Source: Gammaproteobacteria bacterium (GTDB taxonomy: Bacteria; Pseudomonadota; Gammaproteobacteria; Pseudomonadales; Porticoccaceae). Taken from it: a stretch of DNA of 6,379 nt. This document shows positions 1 through 6,277 of this stretch, one piece after another. The DNA lies in NCBI GenBank assembly GCA_006227015.1, contig SBGI01000113.1, forward strand, positions 1-6,379. Direction: 5' to 3'. Every line of letters starts with the position of its first letter. Position 1 is the stretch's first letter. The notes beneath the pieces were generated by a model. That model made no database searches, was not told the DNA's origin, and worked only from the letters and a program-made list of their open reading frames with translations. A program made the translations under genes and the position numbers.

Positions 1-24
1 AGTACACCGTTGTAAAGAAATTTA

Positions 25-40
25 CTGTTATGCATAACAG
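25..40. repeat. Perfect 16-bp palindrome
   Basis: CTGTTATGCATAACAG reads the same on both strands with no mismatch and no loop, so it fits a homodimer binding site better than a terminator hairpin. A small stem (GTAAA-GAAA-TTTAC, 12-25) abuts it. It lies downstream of mocR1 and may belong to a gene beyond the left edge. Apart from this, 1-108 shows no gene and no clear terminator for mocR1. Confidence 0.4.
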
Positions 41-108
41 ATAGGGGCATTCCTGATGAAGGCTGGTGCCTGTTGTACCGATTTAGCCGTGCACAACGTC
101 GTCCTTGG

Positions 109-1536
109 CTAGATGTTATTAACGTCTTTTCGCGTCACTAACACCGCAAGGGTGGACAGGGCCTTCATCGCTGTTTCATCCCAGCGGCAGGCACAGGAAA
201 GACGAACAAAATTTTGGTATTTCCTGTTTGCAGAGAAGATGGGGCCCGGCGCGATACTGATACCACGGGCCATGGCCTGCCGGGCCAGTTCGAGGCTGTT
301 GACGTCTTTGGGCAGCTCCACCCAGATGACAAACCCGCCTTCCGGTCGTGTGATGCGGGTACCTTCGGGGAACAGCGCCATGACGGTGCCCGACATACGG
401 GAAACGGCGAGAGCATAGTCGTTTTTCACCTTGCGCAAATGGCGTTCGTACTGGCCGCCCTCCAGCAGTGAGGCGACTGCGAGCTGGGGGATCGTGGGTG
501 TGGCAAGGTTCAACACATATTTCATGTACTCCACCTGTTGCTGGTGGCGTCCCGGTACGATCCAGCCGATGCGCAGCCCCGGCGCCAGGGTCTTGGAAAA
601 TGAGCCGCAATACAGCACATCTCCGGCTTGCGATAGCGCCTTGCAAATAGACGGTCTCCCGGTACTGAACCCGAGGTCGCCATAGACATCATCTTCCACC
701 AGGGGAATGTTACGGCTCGCCAGCAGCTCCACCAACCTGGCCTTGTGGTCGTCCGGCATGCAACTCCCCAGGGGATTGCTGAAGTTGGGTGTCACCGTGC
801 AGGCCTTGATGGGCCACTGTTCCAGGGCAAGCTCAAGGGCCTCCAGGGAAATACCGGTACGTGGATGGGTGGGAATTTCCAGGGCTTTCAGGCCGAGGTT
901 GTCGATGACCTGAAGCAGCCCGTAGAAGGTCGGTGATTCAACGGCCACCACATCGCCGGGCTTGGTGACTGCCCGTAGCGCCAGGGAGAGGGCTTCCTGG
1001 CAGCCATTGGTGATGACGATCTCGTCGGGGTGGACGGGGCAGCCCGCCTCCACCATGCGCCGGGCAATCTGTCGGCGCAAGGCGGGCAGGCCGGGAGGAA
1101 ATTCGTAGGCGGCAACATTGTCCCGGTGGAACCTGGCGGCCTGGGTGATGGCCCGTTCAATGGCGCGAACCGGCAGGAACGAGGCGTCGGGTACCACAGC
1201 TCCCAGCTGTATCACCGACGGGTCATGGGATGCCTTGCCCATATTAAGCACCAGGGCCTGCCCGTTGACAGGCACAGGCTTGTTGGGTGGTCTGGATGTC
1301 AACGGCTCCGGGGCCAGTGGCTGGGATTTTTCCCGCAGATAATACCCTGAGCGGTTGCGCGCCTCGATCAGGCCGGCATCTTCCAGGTGGCGGTAGGCAG
1401 TGATGACCGTCGCGATACTGACGTTACGTTGCTTGCTGAGGGTGCGGACCCCAGGGAGCCTGTCGCCGGGCTGGTAGACGCCCCGCTCGATACCCGCCTT
1501 TAGTTCATCGGCAACCTGTTGATACAGCGTTTCCAT
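109..1536 (-). CDS. MocR-family transcriptional regulator (GntR-type wHTH fused to class I aminotransferase domain), mocR1
   Basis: A chimeric regulator: an N-terminal GntR-type winged helix (about residues 1-70, with the PGDRLPGVRTL segment and the SGYYL wing), a proline-rich linker (about 70-105), then a fold-type I aminotransferase domain to the C-terminus. PLP-site elements are visible: NGCQEAL near 177-183, NFSNPLG with Asn254, EDDVYGD with Asp282 and Tyr285, the Schiff-base lysine K315 in SFSKTLAPGLRIGW, and a carboxylate-binding Arg near 445 (NFVRL). The family usually binds PLP or a PLP-amino-acid adduct and regulates a neighbouring gene and itself. I chose ATG at 1536 (475 aa) because GGAAAG at 1544-1549 lies 7 nt upstream; an in-frame TTG at 1551 would give 480 aa but has no Shine-Dalgarno. 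It is divergent from the phzF operon, with shared boxes between them. The motif style resembles E. coli YdcR more than PdxR or GabR. Effector unknown; family assignment is very secure. Confidence 0.95.
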   Translation of the reverse strand: METLYQQVADELKAGIERGVYQPGDRLPGVRTLSKQRNVSIATVITAYRHLEDAGLIEARNRSGYYLREKSQPLAPEPLTSRPPNKPVPVNGQALVLNMGKASHDPSVIQLGAVVPDASFLPVRAIERAITQAARFHRDNVAAYEFPPGLPALRRQIARRMVEAGCPVHPDEIVITNGCQEALSLALRAVTKPGDVVAVESPTFYGLLQVIDNLGLKALEIPTHPRTGISLEALELALEQWPIKACTVTPNFSNPLGSCMPDDHKARLVELLASRNIPLVEDDVYGDLGFSTGRPSICKALSQAGDVLYCGSFSKTLAPGLRIGWIVPGRHQQQVEYMKYVLNLATPTIPQLAVASLLEGGQYERHLRKVKNDYALAVSRMSGTVMALFPEGTRITRPEGGFVIWVELPKDVNSLELARQAMARGISIAPGPIFSANRKYQNFVRLSCACRWDETAMKALSTLAVLVTRKDVNNI

Positions 1537-1561
1537 TTGTGGGCTTTCCAATAGCGATTAA

Positions 1562-1650
1562 CCAGTACAGTTTGAACCTGCTTTTATCGGTACAGCTTTT
1601 TAAATACGAGATCTGTACCGTATCAATAAAAATAATTTGAAACTGTATCG
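1562..1650. promoter_or_regulatory. Divergent control region with four TACAG-type boxes (probable MocR operator)
   Basis: The mocR1-phzF intergenic region carries four related boxes. Two point right: AGTACAGTTT at 1564-1573 and CGGTACAG at 1588-1595. Two point left, read on the plus strand as ATCTGTACCG at 1611-1620 and AACTGTATCG at 1641-1650. The TACAG cores in the right-pointing pair are 25 bp apart; those in the left-pointing pair are 30 bp apart; the inner two form a perfect 8-bp inverted repeat (CGGTACAG/CTGTACCG). Direct-repeat boxes with an extra inverted copy are known for MocR regulators such as GabR. The same box recurs before the second mocR gene. The region should also hold both promoters, but I see no convincing -35/-10 pair; TTGATA on the minus strand (1620-1625) is a possible -35 for mocR1. 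The boxes are seen directly; their function is inferred. Confidence 0.7.
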
Positions 1651-1710
1651 AAAAGCAAGGGGTGTTTACAGTGGCTTTGAGAATTTTCCGACTGTTTCAC
1701 AGGAGTTCAT

Positions 1711-2505
1711 ATGCCCTGTCCCCTTTACATTGTCGATGCGTTTACTAGTGGCCCGTTCACGGGCAATCCTGCCGCTGTTTGCATTCTGACCGGCAGGGAG
1801 TCTCCGCAGTGGATGCAAAATGTGGCAGCGGAGATGAATCTTTCTGAAACGGCATTTACCTGGCATTTGCAAACCAACGAATGGGTGCTTCGCTGGTTTA
1901 CGCCCGGTTGTGAAGTCAATCTTTGTGGGCATGCCACCCTGGCCACTGCCCATGTGCTTTGGCAGCGCGGGGTTGGCCGTGACATGATTGATTTTCGTAC
2001 TCGCAGTGGTCTGCTCTCGGCCACCCGCAACGAGCATGTCATCAGCTTGGAACTGCCTGCGGATTCACCCGTGGAGCTTCCCCCGGACATGCAGGCGAGC
2101 ATCGCAGGCCTTCTGGGCGTTCAAGCGGAATGGATTGGCCGGGGTGGTGAAGATGTGCTTGTCGTGTTCAAGCAGGCTGATGATGTGAGGCAACTGCAGC
2201 CTGACTTGGCCTTGCTGAAAACATTACCTTTTCGTGGCCTGATCGTCACGGCGCCGGGGGATGAGGATGGCGTGGATTGCGTTTCCCGGTTCTTTGCCCC
2301 CGCCGCCGGCATCCCGGAAGACCCGATTACCGGATCGGCCCACTGCCTGCTGGCAGTGTATTGGGGGCAACGTCTCGGGCGCAGGACGCTGCGGGGTTAC
2401 CAGGCATCGGCCCGCACCGGGGTCGTGGATATGGCACTGTCGGGTTCCAGAGTGATATTGAGCGGCCTGGCAAAGACGGTGTTAACGGGCGAATTCCACG
2501 GTTGA
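1711..2505 (+). CDS. PhzF-family isomerase/epimerase-like protein
   Basis: A full-length PhzF-fold protein (264 aa; family members are usually 260-300 aa) with two diaminopimelate-epimerase-like halves. Hallmarks: the N-terminal VDAFTSGPFTGNPAAVC segment (residues 8-24), the family's general acid/base glutamate at Glu46 in LSETAF, LCGHATLA at 71-78, SRFFAP at 192-197 and EDPITGSAHC at 203-212. PhzF itself isomerises trans-2,3-dihydro-3-hydroxyanthranilate in phenazine synthesis, but most homologues have other or unknown substrates, and no other phenazine gene is present here, so that name should not be taken as the function. The conserved Glu suggests an active enzyme doing a proton shift on a small carboxylated substrate. 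The start is supported by AGGAG at 1701-1705. It is first in a probable operon with the next two genes and is divergent from mocR1, so probably under MocR control. Cytoplasmic; no signal peptide. Confidence 0.93.
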   Translation: MPCPLYIVDAFTSGPFTGNPAAVCILTGRESPQWMQNVAAEMNLSETAFTWHLQTNEWVLRWFTPGCEVNLCGHATLATAHVLWQRGVGRDMIDFRTRSGLLSATRNEHVISLELPADSPVELPPDMQASIAGLLGVQAEWIGRGGEDVLVVFKQADDVRQLQPDLALLKTLPFRGLIVTAPGDEDGVDCVSRFFAPAAGIPEDPITGSAHCLLAVYWGQRLGRRTLRGYQASARTGVVDMALSGSRVILSGLAKTVLTGEFHG

Positions 2506-2530
2506 TTGGCGCAATGTTTGCTCATTGTTT

Positions 2531-2537
2531 AAGGAGG
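2531..2537 (+). promoter_or_regulatory. Strong Shine-Dalgarno for the DsbA-like gene
   Basis: AAGGAGG lies 11 nt before the ATG at 2549 and is nearly perfectly complementary to the 16S rRNA tail. It is the strongest ribosome site in the window, with slightly long spacing. It suggests that the second gene of the operon is translated well on its own rather than by coupling to the phzF-like gene, which ends 43 nt earlier. Confidence 0.75.
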
Positions 2538-2548
2538 TTTAGGCAATC

Positions 2549-3157
2549 ATGGCAACGACGATCCACGTCTGGTTTGATTTTGCCAGCACCTACAGTTATC
2601 CGGCGGTGCTGCGGGCCATGCAATTGGCAGCGGCAAACCACATTTCGCTGCACTGGCGGCCCTTTATGCTGGGCGTGATTTTCAAGCAACAAGGCTGGAA
2701 CGATTCGCCTTTCAATCTCTATCCCCCTAAAGGGCGATACATGTGGCGGGATATGGAAAGGCTGTGCGCAGCACAGGGCATCCCCTTTAATAAGCCCACA
2801 CAGTTTCCCCGTAGCGGCCTACTGGCAGGCCGCATAGCCTGCCTTAACCAGACCGCCCCATGGATAACCGCGTTTATCCAGGCGGTTTACCGGGCCAACT
2901 TCGTCCATGACCAGAATATCGCGGATACCACTGTCATCGGCGAAATCCTCCACCAACTGAATGTGGATAGCGAGGGCGTTATTACCCGTGCAGCCTCGGA
3001 GGAGAGTAAGCAAAAGTTCAGGGGCCAGACTGGTCAGGCTGTGGAGCTGGGCATTTTCGGATCGCCCACCTTTATGATCGGTGATGAAATGTTCTGGGGT
3101 GGCGACCGACTGGTGGAGGCCATCGACTTTGCCATGGGACGATATTCCCGATTATGA
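2549..3157 (+). CDS. DsbA-fold oxidoreductase, 2-hydroxychromene-2-carboxylate isomerase-like
   Basis: A 202-aa thioredoxin-fold protein of the DSBA/HCCA-isomerase (kappa-GST-like) family. The N-terminal beta strand and active-site loop read VWFDFASTYSY, with Ser13 where HCCA isomerases carry the catalytic Ser and DsbA has its CxxC; there is no CxxC, so a dithiol oxidase role is unlikely. The C-terminal GIFGSPTFMIGDEMFWGGDRL region (about 168-188) holds the cis-proline loop (Ser172-Pro173-Thr174) and the typical end of the family. The middle is helical, as expected. Known relatives (NahD) use glutathione to isomerise 2-hydroxychromene-2-carboxylate in naphthalene breakdown, but no naphthalene genes are nearby, so the substrate here is probably different. 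There is no signal peptide, so it should be cytoplasmic. It sits between a PhzF-like isomerase and a PanB homologue and is probably co-transcribed with both. Family assignment is strong; the reaction is open. Confidence 0.9.
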   Translation: MATTIHVWFDFASTYSYPAVLRAMQLAAANHISLHWRPFMLGVIFKQQGWNDSPFNLYPPKGRYMWRDMERLCAAQGIPFNKPTQFPRSGLLAGRIACLNQTAPWITAFIQAVYRANFVHDQNIADTTVIGEILHQLNVDSEGVITRAASEESKQKFRGQTGQAVELGIFGSPTFMIGDEMFWGGDRLVEAIDFAMGRYSRL

Positions 3158-3206
3158 TCTCTGCGGTGTAATACCCGATAACGTTTCTTGATGGGAGTGG
3201 GCACCG

Positions 3207-3989
3207 ATGAAACTGTCTGCAACTGATTTTGTGCAAATGAAAGGTTCGAGGCCAATTACCATGCTGACGGCCTATACCTGCCCAGTGGCGAGGGAGCTTG
3301 AGGCGGCAGGCATCCCCATTATTTTGGTGGGTGATACCGTGGGCATGGTGGAAATGGGGTTTGACAGTACCCGACAGGTGACCGTGGAGCATATGGTTTA
3401 CCACATAGGTGCTGTGCGCCGGGGTGCACCCAATACTCATATTATTGGCGATCTGCCCTTCGAGTCGGACAAAACACCTGAGCTGGCATTGGCTAACGCG
3501 AAACGACTGCTGGCTGCTGGTGCGGACAGCATCAAGTTGGAAGGCCCCAAGACCGACATTATTTCGTATCTGGTGGAGGAGGGTATTGCGGTGGTAGGAC
3601 ATACCGGCCTGTTGCCACAAACCACCAATAGCTTTGCCAAAGTGGGGCGAAACGCCGAGGAAGCGCTACGAATTCAAAAGGAAGCGGCTGCGATTCAGCA
3701 AGCCGGCGCCTTTATGTTGGTGATCGAACATGTTCCCCACGACCTGGCTAACAGTATTACCCAGACATTAACCATCCCGACCATCGGCATTGGCGCCGGA
3801 TCGGATTGCGATGGGCAGGTGCTGGTCATAAACGATGCCTTGGGTCTTGGAGACTACTGGCCGCCTTTCTCAAAGCAATACGCTCATGTTGGCCGGGAAA
3901 TCCAGAAGGTGGCCCAGCGGTTTTCTCGGGAGGTAGAATCCAGGGAATTCCCCAACAATATTATCCAATTCACTGGCTCGAAAAAGTAA
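3207..3989 (+). CDS. panB: 3-methyl-2-oxobutanoate hydroxymethyltransferase (ketopantoate hydroxymethyltransferase) homologue
   Basis: A complete 260-aa PanB-family (beta/alpha)8 barrel. PanB transfers a hydroxymethyl group from 5,10-methylene-tetrahydrofolate to 2-oxoisovalerate, giving ketopantoate for pantothenate and CoA. Key residues aligned by eye with E. coli PanB are present: metal ligands Asp43 (LVGDTVGM) and Asp82 (GDLPF), Lys110 and Glu112 (SIKLEG), His132 (VGHTGLLPQ), Glu174 (VIEHVP) and the IGIGAG loop at 193-198 followed by DGQVLV. The residue after Asp43 is Thr, where E. coli has the substrate-contacting Ser46. The C-terminal part (DYWPPFSKQYAHVG) differs from the usual PKF-type segment. 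GGGAG at 3193-3197 supports the ATG at 3207. The gene is 49 nt after the DsbA-like gene and probably in its operon; panC is not adjacent, unlike many panBC operons. It may be a second, pathway-specific copy. The family is secure; the exact substrate is less so. Confidence 0.9.
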   Translation: MKLSATDFVQMKGSRPITMLTAYTCPVARELEAAGIPIILVGDTVGMVEMGFDSTRQVTVEHMVYHIGAVRRGAPNTHIIGDLPFESDKTPELALANAKRLLAAGADSIKLEGPKTDIISYLVEEGIAVVGHTGLLPQTTNSFAKVGRNAEEALRIQKEAAAIQQAGAFMLVIEHVPHDLANSITQTLTIPTIGIGAGSDCDGQVLVINDALGLGDYWPPFSKQYAHVGREIQKVAQRFSREVESREFPNNIIQFTGSKK

Positions 3990-4025
3990 TCGCCGAGTCG
4001 GATCAGCAGAATCGCTTCGGAAATA

Positions 4026-4090
4026 GCCTCGCGTAGGAAATATATCGCAGGCTCAAAGGATGTTTAATTAGGGCGATCCCATTGAGCCCT
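4026..4090. terminator. Weak stem-loops in the convergent panB/lysE gap
   Basis: The 100-nt gap between the convergent panB and exporter stops holds two imperfect inverted repeats: GCCT-C-GCG paired with CGC-AGGC (4026-4033 with 4046-4052, one bulge, 12-nt loop) and AGGGC with GCCCT (4070-4074 with 4086-4090, 11-nt loop). Neither is followed by a convincing T-run on either strand, so they are poor intrinsic terminators. Position at the meeting point of two transcripts is the main argument. Confidence 0.2.
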
Positions 4091-4719
4091 CAGGTTTTCA
4101 CGAAAAGATAGCCTCCCGTAATTATCATTATGGTGCCTGCTATCGGTTTTGCTTTGGCTTGGAATCGTAATCTGCTGGATAGCTTCACCACCTTGCTGGC
4201 GGAGACTGCGTACAGAATCTTGACGCCACCGACAGCGAATAGGGTTATGCCAAAGATTGCGGCAATATCCGCGCTACGTAGTGTGACGGGGTCAATAAAC
4301 ACGGGAAAGAGACTGGCGTAGAAAAGGACCGCCTTGATATCACTCAGCGTTAATAAAAATCCTGACAGGAAGCTTGCTGATGTGGCTCGCGCACCGTCTG
4401 CCGGAAGGCGCGGCTCCCTCTGGGGAATCCTGTGGGTGTGGTTCCTGATCAAGTTAAGGCCAAACCAGATAAGATAACCCGCCGCCAGATAGCGGATCAC
4501 GACAAAAAAGGCCCCTAGCTGTTCCGACAATGCGCTCAAGCCGAGCAGTGCTATTGCTACAAAAACGAGGTCGCCGGCAACGACACCCAGAGAGGTGATA
4601 ACACCCTGTTTGATACCCATCGTGGATGCACGTATCACCACCAGAGCGACACTGCTACTGGGAATGGCGGCGAGTAGGGTCATGATCGTTGCCAGGGTGA
4701 TAATGTCATAGGAACTCAC
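4090..4719 (-). CDS. LysE/RhtB-family amino-acid exporter
   Basis: A 209-aa inner-membrane protein with about six hydrophobic segments (roughly residues 5-28, 39-61, 68-90, 114-140, 150-172, 191-207), the usual size and layout of LysE/RhtB exporters. Family features are the MGIKQGVITSLGVVAGDLVF block after segment 1 (34-53), YLAAGYLIWFGLNLIR (77-92), and the SGFLLTLSDIKAVLFY block (119-134). The first segment has IPSSSVALV where many members have a PGP-type motif, and SDIK replaces the common NPK, so this is a divergent subgroup. The start is GTG at 4719, supported by AGAGGTG (4724-4730 on the minus strand). It lies 88 nt downstream of mocR2 with no TACAG box or good promoter in between, so read-through from mocR2 is likely. 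LysE-type genes are frequent MocR neighbours. The substrate cannot be named; an amino acid or derivative is expected. Confidence 0.92.
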   Translation of the reverse strand: MSSYDIITLATIMTLLAAIPSSSVALVVIRASTMGIKQGVITSLGVVAGDLVFVAIALLGLSALSEQLGAFFVVIRYLAAGYLIWFGLNLIRNHTHRIPQREPRLPADGARATSASFLSGFLLTLSDIKAVLFYASLFPVFIDPVTLRSADIAAIFGITLFAVGGVKILYAVSASKVVKLSSRLRFQAKAKPIAGTIMIITGGYLFVKT

Positions 4720-4807
4720 AAAGCACCTCTGCGGCTGGTGTGACTGGATTGCTTATCCAAGCATGCAAATTGGACTTTAGTTGCCGTGATGGTATTGCCT
4801 GTCGCAC

Positions 4808-6235
4808 TCAATCCAATAAGCGTCCCAGTGTGTGCAAGGCTGGGGACAGCATCGATTCCCACGGCAATGCGCAGTTTATTCGGAAATGGTTTTTGAATCT
4901 TTGATCGCTGGAAAATAAATACCCAGGGGCGATGCTGATCCTGTGTTCCAGTGCTTTTTGGTAAAGCTCGGTGGTATCGAACTCCCCAGGCAACTGCACC
5001 CACAAGACAAAGCCGCCGCGGGGTTGGGAGGTTCGGGTGCCGGGTGGAAACGTCGTTTTAATCAGGTCAATGCATTGCCCTATATTCGCGGCATAACGGC
5101 GGCGTATTTTGCGGACATGCCTGTCCATGCCGCCATTGCGTAGGTATTCATCCAGTACCCGTTGGTTCAATGTAGCGCTGGCAATATTCTGGGTGAATTT
5201 CAGGTAGGCGGCTTTCTCCGTATAACGACCGGGTGATAGCCACCCGACCCGCAGGCCGGGGGAAACCGATTTGGAAAAGGAGCTGCAATAGAGTACCTCC
5301 CCAGTCGTGTCGAAGTGTTTGTAAGGGGTTGGGCGATGACCGTCGAAGGCAAGGTCACCGTAGATATCGTCTTCCACCAACGGCACATCGAAGTTATTGA
5401 GCAGCGACAGCAGCGCCTGCTTTTGGTTGTTGTCTGGGCAGCTCCCCAGCGGATTGCTGAAGTTGCTGACAACGATACAGGCCTTGACGTCCCACTGCTG
5501 GCAGGCGTCCTCGACCTTGTCCAGGTCCATGCCAGACTCAGGGTGGCAGGGGATTTCCACCGCACGTAGTCCCAGGGTATCGATCACCTGCAGCAAACCA
5601 TAGTAGGTGGGGGATTCCAGCAATACCACATCACCGGGTTCGGCCACGCACTTGAGGGCAATAATCAGTGCTTCGTGACAGCCGTTGGTGACGAGGATAT
5701 CCGCGGCACTCACCTCACAGCCGTAGCTCAGCATCCGCAGCGCCAGGGATTCGCAGAGTGATGGCAATCCGGGCGGGACTTCGTAGCGCATAAAGCCGGT
5801 ATCGTCAGCTCGGCTGATTCGGGCGGCGATTCGTTGCAGCTCCTGCCCGGGGAAGTAGCTCTCGTGGGGTAGGGCCGCCCCCAGTTGCACCATGGTCTTG
5901 CTGCCAGTGGCCTGGATCAAATCCAGCGCCAGTCGCTGGCGCTTCACCAATATCGGTTTCAACGTGGCCTTGGCAGGGTTTTTTACCAGTTGTGCGGCGT
6001 CTTCGCCGCGCCATTTGACAAAGAATCCGGAGCGCTGAACCGCTTCGATCATGCCCTGGTTTTCCAATAGCTTCTGCGCCTGGAGGACAGTATTGATGCT
6101 GACACCATGGGTTTCCGCCAGCACACGCGTTCCGGGAATTTTTTCTCCTGGACTGTAGCGTCCTGCCTGGATCTCCCTGGTCAGCTGTTCGGCAAGCTGC
6201 TCGTAGCGATGGAGTTGAAAGCGTGGTGCGTCCAA
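4808..6235 (-). CDS. MocR-family transcriptional regulator (GntR-type wHTH fused to class I aminotransferase domain), mocR2
   Basis: A second MocR chimera of 475 aa, a paralogue of the regulator at the left end and collinear with it throughout. The wHTH covers about residues 10-75 (SPGEKIPGTRVLA, GVSINTV, SGFFV); the aminotransferase domain starts near 110. PLP-site elements: NGCHEAL at 184-190, NFSNPLG with Asn261, EDDIYGD with Asp289 and Tyr292, lysine K322 in SFSKSVSPGLRVGW, and Arg452 near the end (HFRIN). The start is TTG at 6235: no ATG or GTG exists upstream in this frame before a stop at 6314-6316, and the wHTH begins soon after, so a later start would cut the domain. No good Shine-Dalgarno precedes it, so initiation may be weak or leaderless. 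Three TACAG boxes lie directly upstream, one ending 1 nt from the start codon, which suggests autoregulation. The exporter gene follows 88 nt downstream. The family is certain; the exact start is less so. Confidence 0.93.
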   Translation of the reverse strand: MDAPRFQLHRYEQLAEQLTREIQAGRYSPGEKIPGTRVLAETHGVSINTVLQAQKLLENQGMIEAVQRSGFFVKWRGEDAAQLVKNPAKATLKPILVKRQRLALDLIQATGSKTMVQLGAALPHESYFPGQELQRIAARISRADDTGFMRYEVPPGLPSLCESLALRMLSYGCEVSAADILVTNGCHEALIIALKCVAEPGDVVLLESPTYYGLLQVIDTLGLRAVEIPCHPESGMDLDKVEDACQQWDVKACIVVSNFSNPLGSCPDNNQKQALLSLLNNFDVPLVEDDIYGDLAFDGHRPTPYKHFDTTGEVLYCSSFSKSVSPGLRVGWLSPGRYTEKAAYLKFTQNIASATLNQRVLDEYLRNGGMDRHVRKIRRRYAANIGQCIDLIKTTFPPGTRTSQPRGGFVLWVQLPGEFDTTELYQKALEHRISIAPGYLFSSDQRFKNHFRINCALPWESMLSPALHTLGRLLD

Positions 6236-6236
6236 A

Positions 6237-6277
6237 ATCTGTACCCGTTCAAATTGATATAAACTGTATCTGTACCC
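6237..6277 (-). promoter_or_regulatory. Three TACAG-type boxes in front of mocR2 (probable autoregulatory operator)
   Basis: Read on the minus strand, GGGTACAGAT occurs twice (6268-6277 and 6237-6246), exactly 31 bp or about three helical turns apart, and a third box GATACAGTTT (6261-6270) overlaps the outer copy. Core spacings of 25 and 31 bp match the 25 and 30 bp seen in the mocR1/phzF region. The inner copy ends just before the TTG start of mocR2. An AT-rich stretch (TTTATATCAATTTG on the minus strand) between the boxes could hold a -10 element. The repeats are seen directly; binding by MocR1 and/or MocR2 is inferred. Confidence 0.7.

Noticed and set aside
176..646. Minus-strand 156-codon frame inside mocR1
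   Set aside because: It is a shifted frame within the conserved aminotransferase domain of mocR1; its Arg/Pro-rich, low-complexity translation is typical of a GC-rich shadow.
109..1536. mocR1 and mocR2 as true aminotransferases
   Set aside because: Both have an N-terminal GntR-type winged helix in the same frame, which marks MocR regulators; residual catalysis cannot be excluded but is not the likely role.
1666..2037. Minus-strand 123-codon frame opposite the phzF-like gene
   Set aside because: It overlaps the conserved N-terminal half of the PhzF-like protein and the phzF ribosome site, with no family match that I recognise.
1711..3157. Phenazine synthesis or naphthalene degradation as the role of the operon
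   Set aside because: Only a PhzF homologue and an HCCA-isomerase-like protein are present; no other phenazine or aromatic-degradation gene is in the window, and both families are functionally broad.
3072..3620. Minus-strand open frame of 182 codons opposite the DsbA-like gene and panB
   Set aside because: It lies antisense to two genes with strong family motifs, crosses their junction, has no recognisable domain and no ribosome site that I can see. It is a coding shadow.
4745..4759. TGGAT-TGCTT-ATCCA inverted repeat between mocR2 and the exporter as a terminator
   Set aside because: The stem is only 5 bp, AT-rich at its centre, and has no T-run after it on the minus strand; transcription probably passes through.
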